Assembly (NCBI GenBank): GCA_020849105.1
Contig: JADLGW010000012.1
Span: 1-64,000, forward strand
DNA from: Phycisphaerales bacterium
GTDB taxonomy: Bacteria; Planctomycetota; Phycisphaerae; Phycisphaerales; UBA1924
Length of the DNA stretch: 64,000 bases
Direction of reading: 5' to 3'
Both the position numbers and the translations under genes were made by a program. Each line of letters opens with the position of its first letter. Position 1 is the first letter of the stretch. Below the pieces are notes generated by a model. That model worked only from the letters and a program-made list of their open reading frames with translations, did not search any database and was not told the DNA's origin. Positions 55,143 to 63,793 of the stretch are shown here, piece after piece.

Positions 55143-56603
55143 TCAGAACTCGCACTGGCCCGGGGCGCGGGGGAAGGGGATGACGTCGCGGATGTTCTGC
55201 ATGCCGGTGACGAACTGGACGAGGCGCTCGAAGCCGAGGCCGAAGCCGGCGTGCGGGACCGTGCCGTAGCGGCGCAGGTCGCGGTACCACCAGTACTCCT
55301 TGATCGGGAGTTTCATCTCCTCGATGCGGGCATCGAGGCGGTCCGGGCGCTCCTCGCGCTGCGAGCCGCCGATGATCTCGCCGATGCCGGGGACGAGCAC
55401 ATCCATGGCGGCGACGGTCCGCGAGCCTGGCGGAACGTTCGGTCCGGTCGGCGCGTCGTCGTCCTGGCGCATGTAGAACGCCTTGATCTGCTTCGGGTAG
55501 TTGGTGAGCACGACGGGCTGCTTGAAGTGCTGCTCGGTAAGGTAGCGCTCGTGCTCGGACTGGAGGTCCAGGCCCCACTTGACGGGGAACTCGAAGGGCT
55601 TGCCGGAGGCCAGGAGGATGTCGATGGCCTCGGTGTAGGGCAGGCGGCGGAAGGGTTTCTCGATGATGCCCCTGAGGCGTTCGATGATGCCCCTCTCGAT
55701 GCGCTGCTCGAAGAAGGCCATGTCGTCGGGGCGCTGCGTGAGCACGGCGTCGAAGAGTTCCTTGAGCATCGCCTCGGCCAGGGCGGCGTTGGACGCCAGG
55801 TCCGCGAACGCGACCTCGGGCTCGATCATCCAGAACTCCGACAGGTGCCGGCTGGTGTTGGAGTTCTCCGCCCGGAAGGTGGGGCCGAAGGTGTAGACAC
55901 GGGACAACGCGCAGCAGTAGGTCTCGACGTTGAGTTGGCCGCTGACGGTGAGGTGGGTCTCCTTGCCGAAGAAATCGCGTGAAAAATCAACGGCTCCCGG
56001 AGCGGGTGGCGCCCCGCCGACCGAGGGGCCCGGGGCGGCCCCGGGCCGGGGCGGGTTCACCAGGTCCAGGGTGCTGACGCGGAACATGTGCCCCGCGCCC
56101 TCGCAGTCGGATCCGGTAATGATCGGCGTGTGGACGTAATAGAAACCGCGCGCGTCAAAGAACCTGTGGACGGCCATGGCCAGGCAGTGGCGCACGCGGG
56201 CGACGGCGCCAAACGTGTTGGTGCGGACGCGGAGGTGGGCGACCTCGCGCAGGTACTCGAACGAGTGCTGCTTGGGCTGGATCGGGTAGTGGTCCGGGTC
56301 ATCGACGAGGCCGACGATGCGGACGGCGGTGGCCTGAATCTCGTTGCCCCCCTTGGGCGTCGGGCTGATCGTGCCGTCCACTTCCACGGCGCAGTGGGTC
56401 GTGAGCCTGGCGATCTCGGAGTAGTTGGGGAGGGCAGCCTTGGCCACGGCCTGGATGGCGTCGAAACATGTGCCGTCGTGGACCGAGAGGAACGAGAGCC
56501 CCCCGTCGGCCTTGGAGTCGCGGCGGGTGCGCAGCCACCCCTTGACCGTGACCTGCGTTCCGACCGGGGCCTTGAGAGCGTCCGCAACACGAAGCCAGGG
56601 CAT
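55143..56603 (-). CDS. asnS: Asparaginyl-tRNA synthetase
   Basis: 486 residues, from the ATG at 56603. OB domain ([20 protein letters not shown]) then the class II core: [20 protein letters not shown], motif 2-like [20 protein letters not shown], and motif 3 [20 protein letters not shown]. Joins Asn to tRNA-Asn. Length and motifs exclude AspRS. An insert after TLDLVNPP is Gly/Pro/Ala-rich, as in other AsnRS. Present alone. Confidence 0.96.
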   Translation of the reverse strand: MPWLRVADALKAPVGTQVTVKGWLRTRRDSKADGGLSFLSVHDGTCFDAIQAVAKAALPNYSEIARLTTHCAVEVDGTISPTPKGGNEIQATAVRIVGLVDDPDHYPIQPKQHSFEYLREVAHLRVRTNTFGAVARVRHCLAMAVHRFFDARGFYYVHTPIITGSDCEGAGHMFRVSTLDLVNPPRPGAAPGPSVGGAPPAPGAVDFSRDFFGKETHLTVSGQLNVETYCCALSRVYTFGPTFRAENSNTSRHLSEFWMIEPEVAFADLASNAALAEAMLKELFDAVLTQRPDDMAFFEQRIERGIIERLRGIIEKPFRRLPYTEAIDILLASGKPFEFPVKWGLDLQSEHERYLTEQHFKQPVVLTNYPKQIKAFYMRQDDDAPTGPNVPPGSRTVAAMDVLVPGIGEIIGGSQREERPDRLDARIEEMKLPIKEYWWYRDLRRYGTVPHAGFGLGFERLVQFVTGMQNIRDVIPFPRAPGQCEF

Positions 56604-56670
56604 GAGGGGTTTCCTGTGAGGCTGGGGCCAATGGTATGAGCGGCCGCGGAGCCGCACCTACACTCCGCCC

Positions 56671-58179
56671 ATGCGTTTCCAGGAGATCGCGGCCCGGCTG
56701 GGGATCGACGGTGATCCGCGGCTGGCGCCCGCCGAGGGTGAACCACCACCCGGAGTCGCGCACAGCGAGAACCCGGCGACGGGCGAGCCGATCGCGGGCG
56801 TGCGGCTGGACGACGCCGCGTCGTGCGAGCGGACGATCGCCCAGTCGGTGGAGACGTTCCGGAAGTGGCGGATGGTGCCGGCGCCGGCTCGCGGGCAGGT
56901 CGTCCGCGCGATCGCCGACGAACTGAGGCGGCACCGCGATGCGCTGGGCGAACTCGTGAGCCTGGAGGTCGGGAAGATCCGGGCCGAGGGGCTGGGGGAG
57001 GTCCAGGAGACCATCGACGTTGCCGACTTCGCCGTGGGACTGTCGCGGCAACTGCACGGGCTGACGATGCCGAGCGAGCGCCCGGACCACCGCCTGCTGG
57101 AGCAGTGGCACCCGCTGGGGCCCGTCGGCGTCATCACCGCGTTCAACTTTCCCAACGCCGTGTGGGGCTGGAACGCGATGCTCGCCGCCGTGTGCGGCGA
57201 CGTGACGATCTGGAAGCCGAGCCTGCTGGCCCCTCTGACGGCCGTCGCGACGAACGCGATCGCCGAGCGTGTGGCGGCCGCGGCGGGGCACCCGGGCGTG
57301 TTCCGGCTGCTGATCGGGACGGACGACGTGGCGGGGGAGCGGCTGGTCGCCGACCGGCGTGTGCCGCTGATCTCCGCGACGGGTTCATGCCGCATGGGGC
57401 GCCGGGTGGGCGAGGTCGTGGCCCGGCGGCTGGGGCGGACGCTGCTGGAACTCGGGGGGAACAACGCGGTGATCGTGCACCGCGACGCCGACCAGGACCT
57501 GGCCGCGAAGTACGTCGTGTTCGGGGCCGTCGGCACGGCCGGGCAGCGGTGCACGAGCACGCGACGGCTGATCGTCCACGAGGAGATCGCGGCAGGGTTC
57601 ACGGCGCGGCTGGTGGCGGCGTACGACACGATCAGGGTCGGCGATCCGCTGGCGGAGGGAACGCTGGTGGGGCCGCTCATCAGTTCCCGTGCGGTGGAGG
57701 GATTCGAGGCGGCGGTCGCGAAGGCTGCGCAGCAGGGGGGCCGGGTGCTGGCGGGTGGGGCGCGCGTCGCCGGACGCGGGCACTTTGTGCGGCCGACGAT
57801 CATCCGGGCGCCGGACAACCTCCCCATTGCGATGGAGGAGACGTTCGCCCCCATCCTCTACATCTTCGCGTACAAGGACATCGAACAGGCCATCGCCATG
57901 CAGAACTCGGTCGACCAGGGGCTCAGTTCGGCGGTCTTCACCTCGGACGTGCGGGTGTCTGAGCGGTTCCTGTCGGCCGCGGGGAGCGACTGCGGGATCG
58001 CCAATGTCAATCTGGGGACAAGCGGGGCGGAGATCGGCGGGGCCTTCGGTGGGGAGAAGGATACCGGCGGCGGCCGGGAGTCCGGTTCGGACGCCTGGAA
58101 GGCGTACATGCGCCGCCAGACGGCTACGATCAACGCAGGGGCGGGAATGACTCTGGCACAGGGGATCCGCTTTGAATGA
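56671..58179 (+). CDS. ALDH7-type aldehyde dehydrogenase
   Basis: 502 residues. NAD-binding GPVGVITAFNFPNAVW, the Glu in RTLLELGGNNAVI (~260) and the catalytic Cys in GTAGQRCTSTRRL (~294). Late NVNLGTSGAEIGGAFGGEK and TGGGRESGSDAWKAYMRR are hallmarks of ALDH7 (alpha-aminoadipic semialdehyde/piperideine-6-carboxylate dehydrogenase). It overlaps rpiA by eight bases. Lysine catabolism is the best guess. Confidence 0.9.
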   Translation: MRFQEIAARLGIDGDPRLAPAEGEPPPGVAHSENPATGEPIAGVRLDDAASCERTIAQSVETFRKWRMVPAPARGQVVRAIADELRRHRDALGELVSLEVGKIRAEGLGEVQETIDVADFAVGLSRQLHGLTMPSERPDHRLLEQWHPLGPVGVITAFNFPNAVWGWNAMLAAVCGDVTIWKPSLLAPLTAVATNAIAERVAAAAGHPGVFRLLIGTDDVAGERLVADRRVPLISATGSCRMGRRVGEVVARRLGRTLLELGGNNAVIVHRDADQDLAAKYVVFGAVGTAGQRCTSTRRLIVHEEIAAGFTARLVAAYDTIRVGDPLAEGTLVGPLISSRAVEGFEAAVAKAAQQGGRVLAGGARVAGRGHFVRPTIIRAPDNLPIAMEETFAPILYIFAYKDIEQAIAMQNSVDQGLSSAVFTSDVRVSERFLSAAGSDCGIANVNLGTSGAEIGGAFGGEKDTGGGRESGSDAWKAYMRRQTATINAGAGMTLAQGIRFE

Positions 58180-58858
58180 GCCGCACACCGCCGACGCCCT
58201 GGCCGATGCCGCCGTCGCCGAGATCAAGTCCGGGATGACCGTCGGGCTGGGGACCGGCCGCACCGCCGCCCGCGCGATCGCCGCGCTGGGTGAGCGCGTG
58301 CGCGACGGCGGGCTGGAGGTGCGGTGCGTGCCCACCAGCCACGCGGCCGAGACCTGCGGCAAGTTCCACGGCCTGAAGATGGTCGACTTCGCGATGATCG
58401 ACCGTGTGGACTACCTCTTCGACGGCGCCGACGAGGTGGACAGCAAACTGCGGATGATCAAGGGCGCGGGCGGGGCGATGGCCCGTGAACGGATCGTGGC
58501 GCACGCCGCGGCCCGGCGCGTGTACATCGTGGACGAGTCGAAACTGGTCGAGAAACTGGGCCAGCGGGCGACGCTGGGCGTGTGCGTGCTGGCGTTCGGG
58601 CTGTCCACGGTGCGGGCCCACCTGCGGGACCTGGGGCTCCAGGGCGTGGTGCGGCGGACGCTTGACGGGCACCTGTTCCTGACCGACAACGGCAACCTGA
58701 TCATTGACGTCACGCTCGGGGAGCGCAACAACCTCGCCGATCTGGCGAACAGCATCAAGCAGATCGCCGGCGTCGTGGATCACGGGCTGTTCCTGACCGA
58801 GGCCGACGAGGTGCTGGTGGAAACGCAGGGCGGCATCGAGCGGATGGAGCGGAAGTAG
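58172..58858 (+). CDS. rpiA: Ribose-5-phosphate isomerase A
   Basis: 228 residues. Initiation would be at a TTG at 58172, inside the end of the ALDH gene; no nearer ATG is in this frame. VGLGTGRTAARAIAALGE (usual GTGST, here GTGRT), YLFDGADEVDSKLRMIKGAG and IVDESKLVEKLG with TDNGNLIIDV are diagnostic. Interconverts ribose-5-P and ribulose-5-P. The Ser-to-Arg change in the phosphate loop is unusual. Confidence 0.93.
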   Translation: MNEPHTADALADAAVAEIKSGMTVGLGTGRTAARAIAALGERVRDGGLEVRCVPTSHAAETCGKFHGLKMVDFAMIDRVDYLFDGADEVDSKLRMIKGAGGAMARERIVAHAAARRVYIVDESKLVEKLGQRATLGVCVLAFGLSTVRAHLRDLGLQGVVRRTLDGHLFLTDNGNLIIDVTLGERNNLADLANSIKQIAGVVDHGLFLTEADEVLVETQGGIERMERK

Positions 58859-58938
58859 GCGCGTGCCGTCGAGAGCCGGACGTGCGGCTCCGATGGCATC
58901 GATGACACCCGGGCGGGCTTCGATGGCGCACCACCCGC

Positions 58939-59499
58939 CTACAAACCCTTCAGTTTCCCCGTCCGCCGGACCTTCTCGTAGCGCTGCAGCGAGTCCTCGA
59001 TGATGGCGTGGGCGGCCTCGGCGGGCATGACCTCGTCCACGGCCACGTCCTTTCCCTCCAGTTGCTTGTAGTCGCGGAAGAACCGCTGGAGCATCTTGAA
59101 GATGTGGCTGGGGAAGTCACTGGCCCGCTCAAACTCGCTGTAGATCGGGTCCTGCCGGAGCACCGCGATGATCTTGTGGTCCGGCTGGCCCTGGTCGATC
59201 ATGGACATGAGCCCGACGGCCCGGGCGTCACAGATGGTCAGCGGCGGGATCTCCTCCGTGCAGTAGACCAGGACATCGAGCGGGTCGTCGTCCTCGGCCA
59301 GGGTCTGCGGGATGAACCCGTAGTTGGCGGGGTAGTAGACCGCCGACGACAACACCCGGTCGAGTCTCAGCAATCCCGTCTGCTTGTCAAGTTCATACTT
59401 GAGGTTGGATCCGCGGGGGATCTCGACGATGGACCGGAAACACCCCGGGAGGGGTGCATCGTCGAGTCCTGGTGTCACGCCGTGCCACGCGTGGGTCAT
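58939..59499 (-). CDS. ppa: Inorganic pyrophosphatase (family I)
   Basis: 186 residues. IVEIPRGSNLKYELDK, SSAVYYPANYGFIPQTL and the metal-binding DDDPLDVLV with DHKIIAVLRQDP are all present. It hydrolyses pyrophosphate to phosphate, pulling biosynthesis forward. Typical of bacterial family I hexamers. It is alone on the minus strand between rpiA and the 3-hydroxyacyl-CoA dehydrogenase gene. Confidence 0.96.
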   Translation of the reverse strand: MTHAWHGVTPGLDDAPLPGCFRSIVEIPRGSNLKYELDKQTGLLRLDRVLSSAVYYPANYGFIPQTLAEDDDPLDVLVYCTEEIPPLTICDARAVGLMSMIDQGQPDHKIIAVLRQDPIYSEFERASDFPSHIFKMLQRFFRDYKQLEGKDVAVDEVMPAEAAHAIIEDSLQRYEKVRRTGKLKGL

Positions 59500-59508
59500 C
59501 TGTGGTAC

Positions 59509-59556
59509 CCGCCGCTGCGGCGGTCCTTTCCTCGGCAGCCCGCCGCACCGCGGCGG
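59509..59556 (-). repeat. Two hairpin units of family A, back to back
   Basis: CCGCCGC-T-GCGGCGG (59509-59523) and CCGCCGC-ACC-GCGGCGG (59540-59556). On the minus strand the second reads CCGCCGC-GGT-GCGGCGG-GCTGCC, one loop base from the copy at 48435. The first lacks the loop GG. Between ppa and the next minus-strand gene. Confidence 0.6.
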
Positions 59557-59562
59557 TCGTGC

Positions 59563-60432
59563 TCACTTGGTTGGGTATTCAAACACGCCCCGGCCGGACT
59601 TATCGCCGAGCCGTCCGGCCGCCACGAGTTGCTTCAGGAGTGGGCACGGTCGGTAGCGGTCGCTGTTGAGCCCGTCGGCCATCACCTCCATGATGTGGGC
59701 GCAGGTATCGAGGCCGATGAAGTCGGCCAGGCGCAGCGGACCCATCGGGAAGTTGCAGCCCAGTTTCATGATCTCGTCCACATGGGCGGGCTCGGCGACC
59801 CCCTCCATCCAGGCATAGAACGCCTCGTTGATCATGGGCATCAGCACGCGGTTAGAGATGAATCCGGCGCGGTCGTTGGCGGGGACGGCGGTCTTGCCCA
59901 GCGCGGCGGCCAGGGCCGCTACGCGACCCGTCGTGCCCTCGGCCGTCTGGCGGCCGCGGATGACCTCGACCAGTTTCATCACCGGGACGGGGTAGAAGAA
60001 GTGCATCCCGATGACGCGGTCCGCCGCCGGCCCCGCTGCCGCGGCCAGTTCCGTGATGCTGATCGAACTGGTGTTGGAGGCGAGGATGGTCTGTGAATCG
60101 GCGCCGAACTGCTTGCCGAGTTTAGCGAAGAGGTCCTTCTTGACCCTGGCGTCCTCGACGATTGCTTCGATCACGATGTCGCACGCCTTCATGTGATCCA
60201 GGTAGTGGATGTAACTGATGCGGCCCAGTGTCTTTTCCACATCTGGCTGCTGCATCCGGCCCTTCTCGACCTCGCGGGCCAGCCGCTTGGCGTGTTGGTC
60301 CTTGCAGCGGGCGAGGGACTCGTTGTGCGAGTCGAAGACGATGGTCGTGAACCCGGCGGCCGCGGCAACCTGGGAGATGCCGCCGCCCATTTGCCCTGCC
60401 CCGACGATGCCGATGGTCTTGATGTTGTGCAT
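59563..60432 (-). CDS. 3-hydroxyacyl-CoA (3-hydroxybutyryl-CoA) dehydrogenase
   Basis: 289 residues. Rossmann start IKTIGIVGAGQMGGGISQVA. The catalytic region is TSSISITELA and IGMHFFYPVPVMKLVEVI (catalytic His), followed by NDRAGFISNRVLMPMINEAF and PMGPLRLADFIGLDTC. It oxidises 3-hydroxyacyl-CoA with NAD+, typical of butanoate or beta-oxidation pathways. No thiolase or crotonase is adjacent. Divergent from the TPR gene. Confidence 0.93.
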   Translation of the reverse strand: MHNIKTIGIVGAGQMGGGISQVAAAAGFTTIVFDSHNESLARCKDQHAKRLAREVEKGRMQQPDVEKTLGRISYIHYLDHMKACDIVIEAIVEDARVKKDLFAKLGKQFGADSQTILASNTSSISITELAAAAGPAADRVIGMHFFYPVPVMKLVEVIRGRQTAEGTTGRVAALAAALGKTAVPANDRAGFISNRVLMPMINEAFYAWMEGVAEPAHVDEIMKLGCNFPMGPLRLADFIGLDTCAHIMEVMADGLNSDRYRPCPLLKQLVAAGRLGDKSGRGVFEYPTK

Positions 60433-60445
60433 GAGAACTCCGACC

Positions 60446-60530
60446 GTGCCACCGACCGTTGGCTTTGCACGGTCGGTGCTCTCTGGCTGTGGCAACCACA
60501 CCGACCACGCAAAGCAGCGGCCGGTGGCAC
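60446..60530. repeat. Inverted pair of 32-33 base hairpin elements
   Basis: Element D (minus, 60446-60478): CACCGACCGT-GCAAAGCCA-ACGGTCGGTG-GCAC, a perfect 10-bp stem. Element E (plus, 60499-60530): CACCGACC-ACGCAAAGCAGC-GGCCGGTG-GCAC. They share ends and the GCAAAGC loop and face each other across 20 bases, filling the divergent intergenic region. Confidence 0.7.
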
Positions 60531-60547
60531 CCATGATAAACTGCTCC

Positions 60548-60859
60548 ATGCCCAGCGTCGCCGACCTCGAAAAACTCCTCGCGGCCGCCCCCGGCGATAC
60601 CTTCCTCCTCTACGGGCTGGCCCAGGCGCACGCCGGCAACGGCCGCCATGACCTGGCCCTGGCCTGTTACGACCGGTGCCTGGCCGCGGACCCTTCGTAC
60701 TGCTATGCGTACTTTCACAAGGCCCGCTCGCTGGAAGCGCTCGCCCGTCCCGCTGAGGCCGCGGCGACGCTCCGGGCCGGTGCCAGCGCGGCCCGTGAGG
60801 CCGGCGACCTGCACGCGCTTGCGGAGATTTCATCGTATCTGGACGAGATCGCTCCATGA
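60548..60859 (+). CDS. Small TPR protein
   Basis: 103 residues. Two or three helical pairs follow the TPR pattern: DTFLLYGLAQAHAGNGRHDL with ALACYDRCLAADPSYCYAYF, then HKARSLEALARPAEAAATL. It is likely a protein-protein adaptor. It overlaps the recX-like gene by four bases, a coupling that suggests a shared role or only shared expression. Confidence 0.85.
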   Translation: MPSVADLEKLLAAAPGDTFLLYGLAQAHAGNGRHDLALACYDRCLAADPSYCYAYFHKARSLEALARPAEAAATLRAGASAAREAGDLHALAEISSYLDEIAP

Positions 60860-61341
60860 CCGGGCCTTCCGGCGACTCCGGCCGGGCGATGAAGGCCGCG
60901 GTGCGTGCCCTGGCCCGTGGGCCGCTGACCGTCGCGGACCTGCGTGAGCGGCTGGCCGCCAAGTTTGCGGCCGGGGTCGCGGACCGCGTGATCGCCGATC
61001 TGCGGCGGCAGCGGTTGCTCTCCGATGAAGCGGCCGCGGACGCCATCGCCCACGCCCGCCGCCGACGCGGGTACTCAAGCGCGGACATCGAGCGGCGGCT
61101 CACGGACCGCGGCATCGACCGCGCCACCGCGCAGGGCGCCGCCCGGGCCGCGGCCGAGTCCCGGGCGGACGGGCCGCTGGCCTTTGACCTCGCGCTAGCC
61201 CGGGTCCGCACAGCCCCCGCGGACCTGGCGCCGGACGTGATCCGTCGGCGGGTGTTTGCGTGGCTGGCCCGACGCGGCTACCCGGAGGACCTGTGCCGCG
61301 ACGCGGTCGAGCGGGCGATCGAGCGTCTTACACGGTCCTGA
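60856..61341 (+). CDS. recX: RecX-like regulatory protein
   Basis: 161 residues. Helical repeats fit RecX: AAVRALARGPLTVADLRERL, GVADRVIADLRRQRLLSDEA, YSSADIERRLTDRGID and VRTAPADLAPDVIRRRVFAW. RecX modulates RecA filaments. RecA is absent from the window. Somewhat longer N-terminus than usual. Start fixed by ATGA overlap with the TPR gene. Confidence 0.82.
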   Translation: MTGPSGDSGRAMKAAVRALARGPLTVADLRERLAAKFAAGVADRVIADLRRQRLLSDEAAADAIAHARRRRGYSSADIERRLTDRGIDRATAQGAARAAAESRADGPLAFDLALARVRTAPADLAPDVIRRRVFAWLARRGYPEDLCRDAVERAIERLTRS

Positions 61342-61359
61342 ACGGGCTACCATCGTGCT

Positions 61360-61872
61360 ATGAGCCGCCGCACGATCTTCGCCGCCGCTGTGTCGCTCGC
61401 GTTCTGTGCGGGCTGTGTGCATACGGAGAACGACAACATCGCGATCGGCGGGCGGGTCGGGCTGCCCGCGATCGTGGGCCAGGCGGAGCCCGCGCCGGCG
61501 TGGCCGGAGGGGGCGTCCGTGGTCGGTATCGACCGCTCCAACTGGGGGAGGACGACGATCGAAGTGCCCGTGAACGGCGTCGGTCACGGGCCGCTCTATT
61601 ACCAGACCCGCCAGTGGACAGAGGCGGTGCGCCGGCAACGCGGCCAGTACCCGACGCCGGAGTCATCGCTGGACCTGGTCGAGGGCTCGACAGGCTGGCA
61701 GCGCACCGAGGCCCTGGCCGCGCCATTCATCAGCATTGGGCAGATCGTCGCCATGGTGCCGAAGATGTTCTTCGCGCCGCCGTGGTCCGACCACTTCAGC
61801 CCCCGCGAGGCCTATGACCGGTACTGGCATCCGCAGGGGCCGGAGGCCCCGACCCCGAAGGGTGGGGGATGA
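61360..61872 (+). CDS. Lipoprotein of unknown function
   Basis: 170 residues. Lipobox (AVSLAFCAGC). The mature part has SVVGIDRSNWGRTTIEVPVN, GPLYYQTRQWTEAVRRQRGQ and APPWSDHFSPREAYDRYWHP. These look like a small folded domain found in planctomycete lipoproteins. It overlaps the rhodanese by four bases. Function unknown. Confidence 0.75.
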   Translation: MSRRTIFAAAVSLAFCAGCVHTENDNIAIGGRVGLPAIVGQAEPAPAWPEGASVVGIDRSNWGRTTIEVPVNGVGHGPLYYQTRQWTEAVRRQRGQYPTPESSLDLVEGSTGWQRTEALAAPFISIGQIVAMVPKMFFAPPWSDHFSPREAYDRYWHPQGPEAPTPKGGG

Positions 61873-62276
61873 GCCGGACGGATGCCAACCTCGATGAGCG
61901 GGGGCTGCCGCCGGGGTACCCGTTCAAGCCGGACCTGGAAGTGACGCCGCGGCGCGCACGGGCGATGGTGCGCGAGTTCCCGGCGCAGGCGGTTCTGATC
62001 GACTGCCGCACCCCGGACGAGGCAAGGGTTGCCCGCATCGCCGAAGCGACGCTCGTGCCGCTCTCCGAGATCGAGTCTCGGGCCGAGGAAATCGCCGAGA
62101 TGGCGAAGGAAGCGGGCGATGCGCAGGTGATCGTCCACTGCCACCACGGCGGGCGGTCGATGAAGGCGGCACTCGCCCTGCGGGCCAGGGGTCTGAAGGA
62201 AGTGTTCTCGATGGCGGGGGGGATCGACCTGTGGTCCCTGGCCGTGGACCCGGCGGTGCCGCGCTACGACAAGTGA
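61869..62276 (+). CDS. Rhodanese-like sulfurtransferase
   Basis: 135 residues. LIDCRTPDEARVARIAEA then the active loop HCHHGGRSMKAALALRARG, with Cys as nucleophile and HHGGRS forming the loop, and FSMAGGIDLWSLAVDPAVPR at the end. A single-domain rhodanese, passing sulfane sulfur to an acceptor. Start in the stop of the lipoprotein. Confidence 0.88.
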   Translation: MSRTDANLDERGLPPGYPFKPDLEVTPRRARAMVREFPAQAVLIDCRTPDEARVARIAEATLVPLSEIESRAEEIAEMAKEAGDAQVIVHCHHGGRSMKAALALRARGLKEVFSMAGGIDLWSLAVDPAVPRYDK

Positions 62277-62288
62277 CACCGGCCACCC

Positions 62289-62861
62289 TTACACGAGCCA
62301 TCGCAGCGCGACGATGGCGGCCGCGGCAACAACGATCAGTGTGATTCCGCCGACGACCAGAGCGCGGCCGAGGCGATCCTTGCGGCGTTTCTCCAGGGCG
62401 GCGGCGATGAGCGGAGCCGGATCGATCGCGTCGGCCTCTCGGCGCAGGGCCGCAACGCACCTGTTCAGGGCATCGCCGAGGCGGTGTCCCATCTGTTCAT
62501 CGGCGGCCTTCAGATGGCGGGCAACGGCGGTCCGGGAGCAATCCATCGCCCGGCTGACACGGAGTTCGTCAAGGCCGTCCAGACGTGTCAGCACCCACGC
62601 CTCCCGCGGCTGCTGCGGGAGCGCCAGCAGGACGCCCATCCCGCGGGCTGCCTCCGCGCCCATGCCCACAGCCGGCACCGTCCCCCTGGGCACTTCCCTG
62701 GCGTGCAGGATGATGAGGCGGTCGAGCCTTCCGGCGTCTACTCCCTCCGGGTGCGGCTGGTCGCGGAGGACCGTCTCTATGACCCCGGCCGCACGTTCCG
62801 CATCCCCCGTCAGGAGGAACGCAAGCCGCCAGATGCGTCGCTCGTACCCCTGAGCAGCCAT
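62289..62861 (-). CDS. Sigma-like protein with a C-terminal membrane anchor
   Basis: 190 residues. RRIWRLAFLLTGDAERAAGV resembles the ECF region 2 start; the rest of region 2 is weak. Region 4 is recognisable (LPQQPREAWVLTRLDGLDEL and RVSRAMDCSRTAVARHLKAA, a helix-turn-helix). After it, a membrane helix (ALVVGGITLIVVAAAAIVAL) ends the protein. A tethered sigma-like regulator is unusual; it might act as its own anti-sigma or need proteolysis. Confidence 0.75.
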   Translation of the reverse strand: MAAQGYERRIWRLAFLLTGDAERAAGVIETVLRDQPHPEGVDAGRLDRLIILHAREVPRGTVPAVGMGAEAARGMGVLLALPQQPREAWVLTRLDGLDELRVSRAMDCSRTAVARHLKAADEQMGHRLGDALNRCVAALRREADAIDPAPLIAAALEKRRKDRLGRALVVGGITLIVVAAAAIVALRWLV

Positions 62862-62900
62862 AGACCGGAGTCTACGGGTCTCTTCCGGCCGGCGGGGTTC

Positions 62901-62932
62901 AAAGAAAAGACCCCGGCCGCGGGGCCGGGGTT
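62901..62932 (-). terminator. Intrinsic terminator of the dockerin-tailed gene
   Basis: On the minus strand: ACCCCGGCC, loop CCGC, GGCCGGGGT (9-bp perfect stem), followed by CTTTTCTTTG. Correct orientation and about 35 bases after the stop at 62966. It also separates this gene from the sigma-like gene. Confidence 0.85.
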
Positions 62933-62965
62933 CATTGGGTCAGTCAGCGGCTCGTTCCCGGAGCC

Positions 62966-63793
62966 TTACGGGCAACCCAGGGCGAACTTCGTGGTGAAGC
63001 AGCCGAAGTCCGACAGGTTGCGGATGCCGTCGCCGTTGCAGTCGGCGTAGGCGTCACCCAGCGCGAACTTCGTGGTAAAGCAGCCGAAGTCGGACAGGTT
63101 CAGCACGGAGTCCCCGTTGCAATCGGGGTAGCAGGCGGCGGCGCCGACCGTGCCGGTCAGGTCCAGAATGATCATCATGTTCGGGAACCCGATGGTCGTG
63201 GTGTTGGTCGGGTTCGCGATGCCGCAGGGCACGGCGCTGAGGTAACTCGGGTCCGTCTCGCCCAGGTTGTTGGAGCCGATGAAGAACCGCGCGCTCACCG
63301 TCGTGGGCGATGGGAAGGCAAGCTGCCAGTCCTGGGAGTCCACGGAGACGACGATCGTGTCCGTCTGGGCGAAGTTCGCGACGATCGGGCAGGTGATGAA
63401 CTGGGCCTGACCGTCCGGCACGGCGACGAGGGCCTCGGCGACCTGGGTCAGGTCGGTGCCCACGGCAGTCGGGACGCCGCCGTCGGTGTCCTTGTACAGG
63501 CGCACGCGAACGTCCTGCGTGAGGGTCGGGTGGGCCGCATCCTCAACGCCGAACGTCACCGACTGGACGTTGAACGGCCCGGTGACCGCCGGGAAGTCCG
63601 AAAGTTTGTAGGACCGCCAGTAGAAGTTCGAGGTGGTCCGCTGCGGGGGGTCGCCGGCGGCCGTCGCGCAGGCAACGGAGTTGCCGGCGACGATCAGGTT
63701 GTTCACGGTGGACCGCGACAGGGTAATCTGCGCGGACGCCGCCCCGGCGAGCCCACAGGCCGCCATGAGGCACGAAATCGTCCCGATCTTCAT
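62966..63793 (-). CDS. Secreted protein with a GC-type dockerin tail
   Basis: 275 residues. Signal peptide (MKIGTISCLMAACGLAGAAS). Middle part (TLSRSTVNNLIVAGNSVACA, FPAVTGPFNVQSVTFGVEDA, RVRLYKDTDGGVPTAVG, TIVVSVDSQDWQLAFPSP) is a beta-sandwich type, of unknown binding. Tail: ACYPDCNGDSVLNLSDFGCF and DCNGDGIRNLSDFGCF, then ALGCP, both calcium loops present. Such tails anchor proteins at the surface in this group. Confidence 0.85.
   Translation of the reverse strand: MKIGTISCLMAACGLAGAASAQITLSRSTVNNLIVAGNSVACATAAGDPPQRTTSNFYWRSYKLSDFPAVTGPFNVQSVTFGVEDAAHPTLTQDVRVRLYKDTDGGVPTAVGTDLTQVAEALVAVPDGQAQFITCPIVANFAQTDTIVVSVDSQDWQLAFPSPTTVSARFFIGSNNLGETDPSYLSAVPCGIANPTNTTTIGFPNMMIILDLTGTVGAAACYPDCNGDSVLNLSDFGCFTTKFALGDAYADCNGDGIRNLSDFGCFTTKFALGCP

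Noticed and set aside
58861-58935. CRISPR-like or regulatory repeat between rpiA and ppa
   Set aside because: It holds two hairpins (GAGCCG-GACGTG-CGGCTC and GGCGGG...CCCGCC) but no direct repeats with regular spacers. It may be a bidirectional terminator; evidence is too thin to call.
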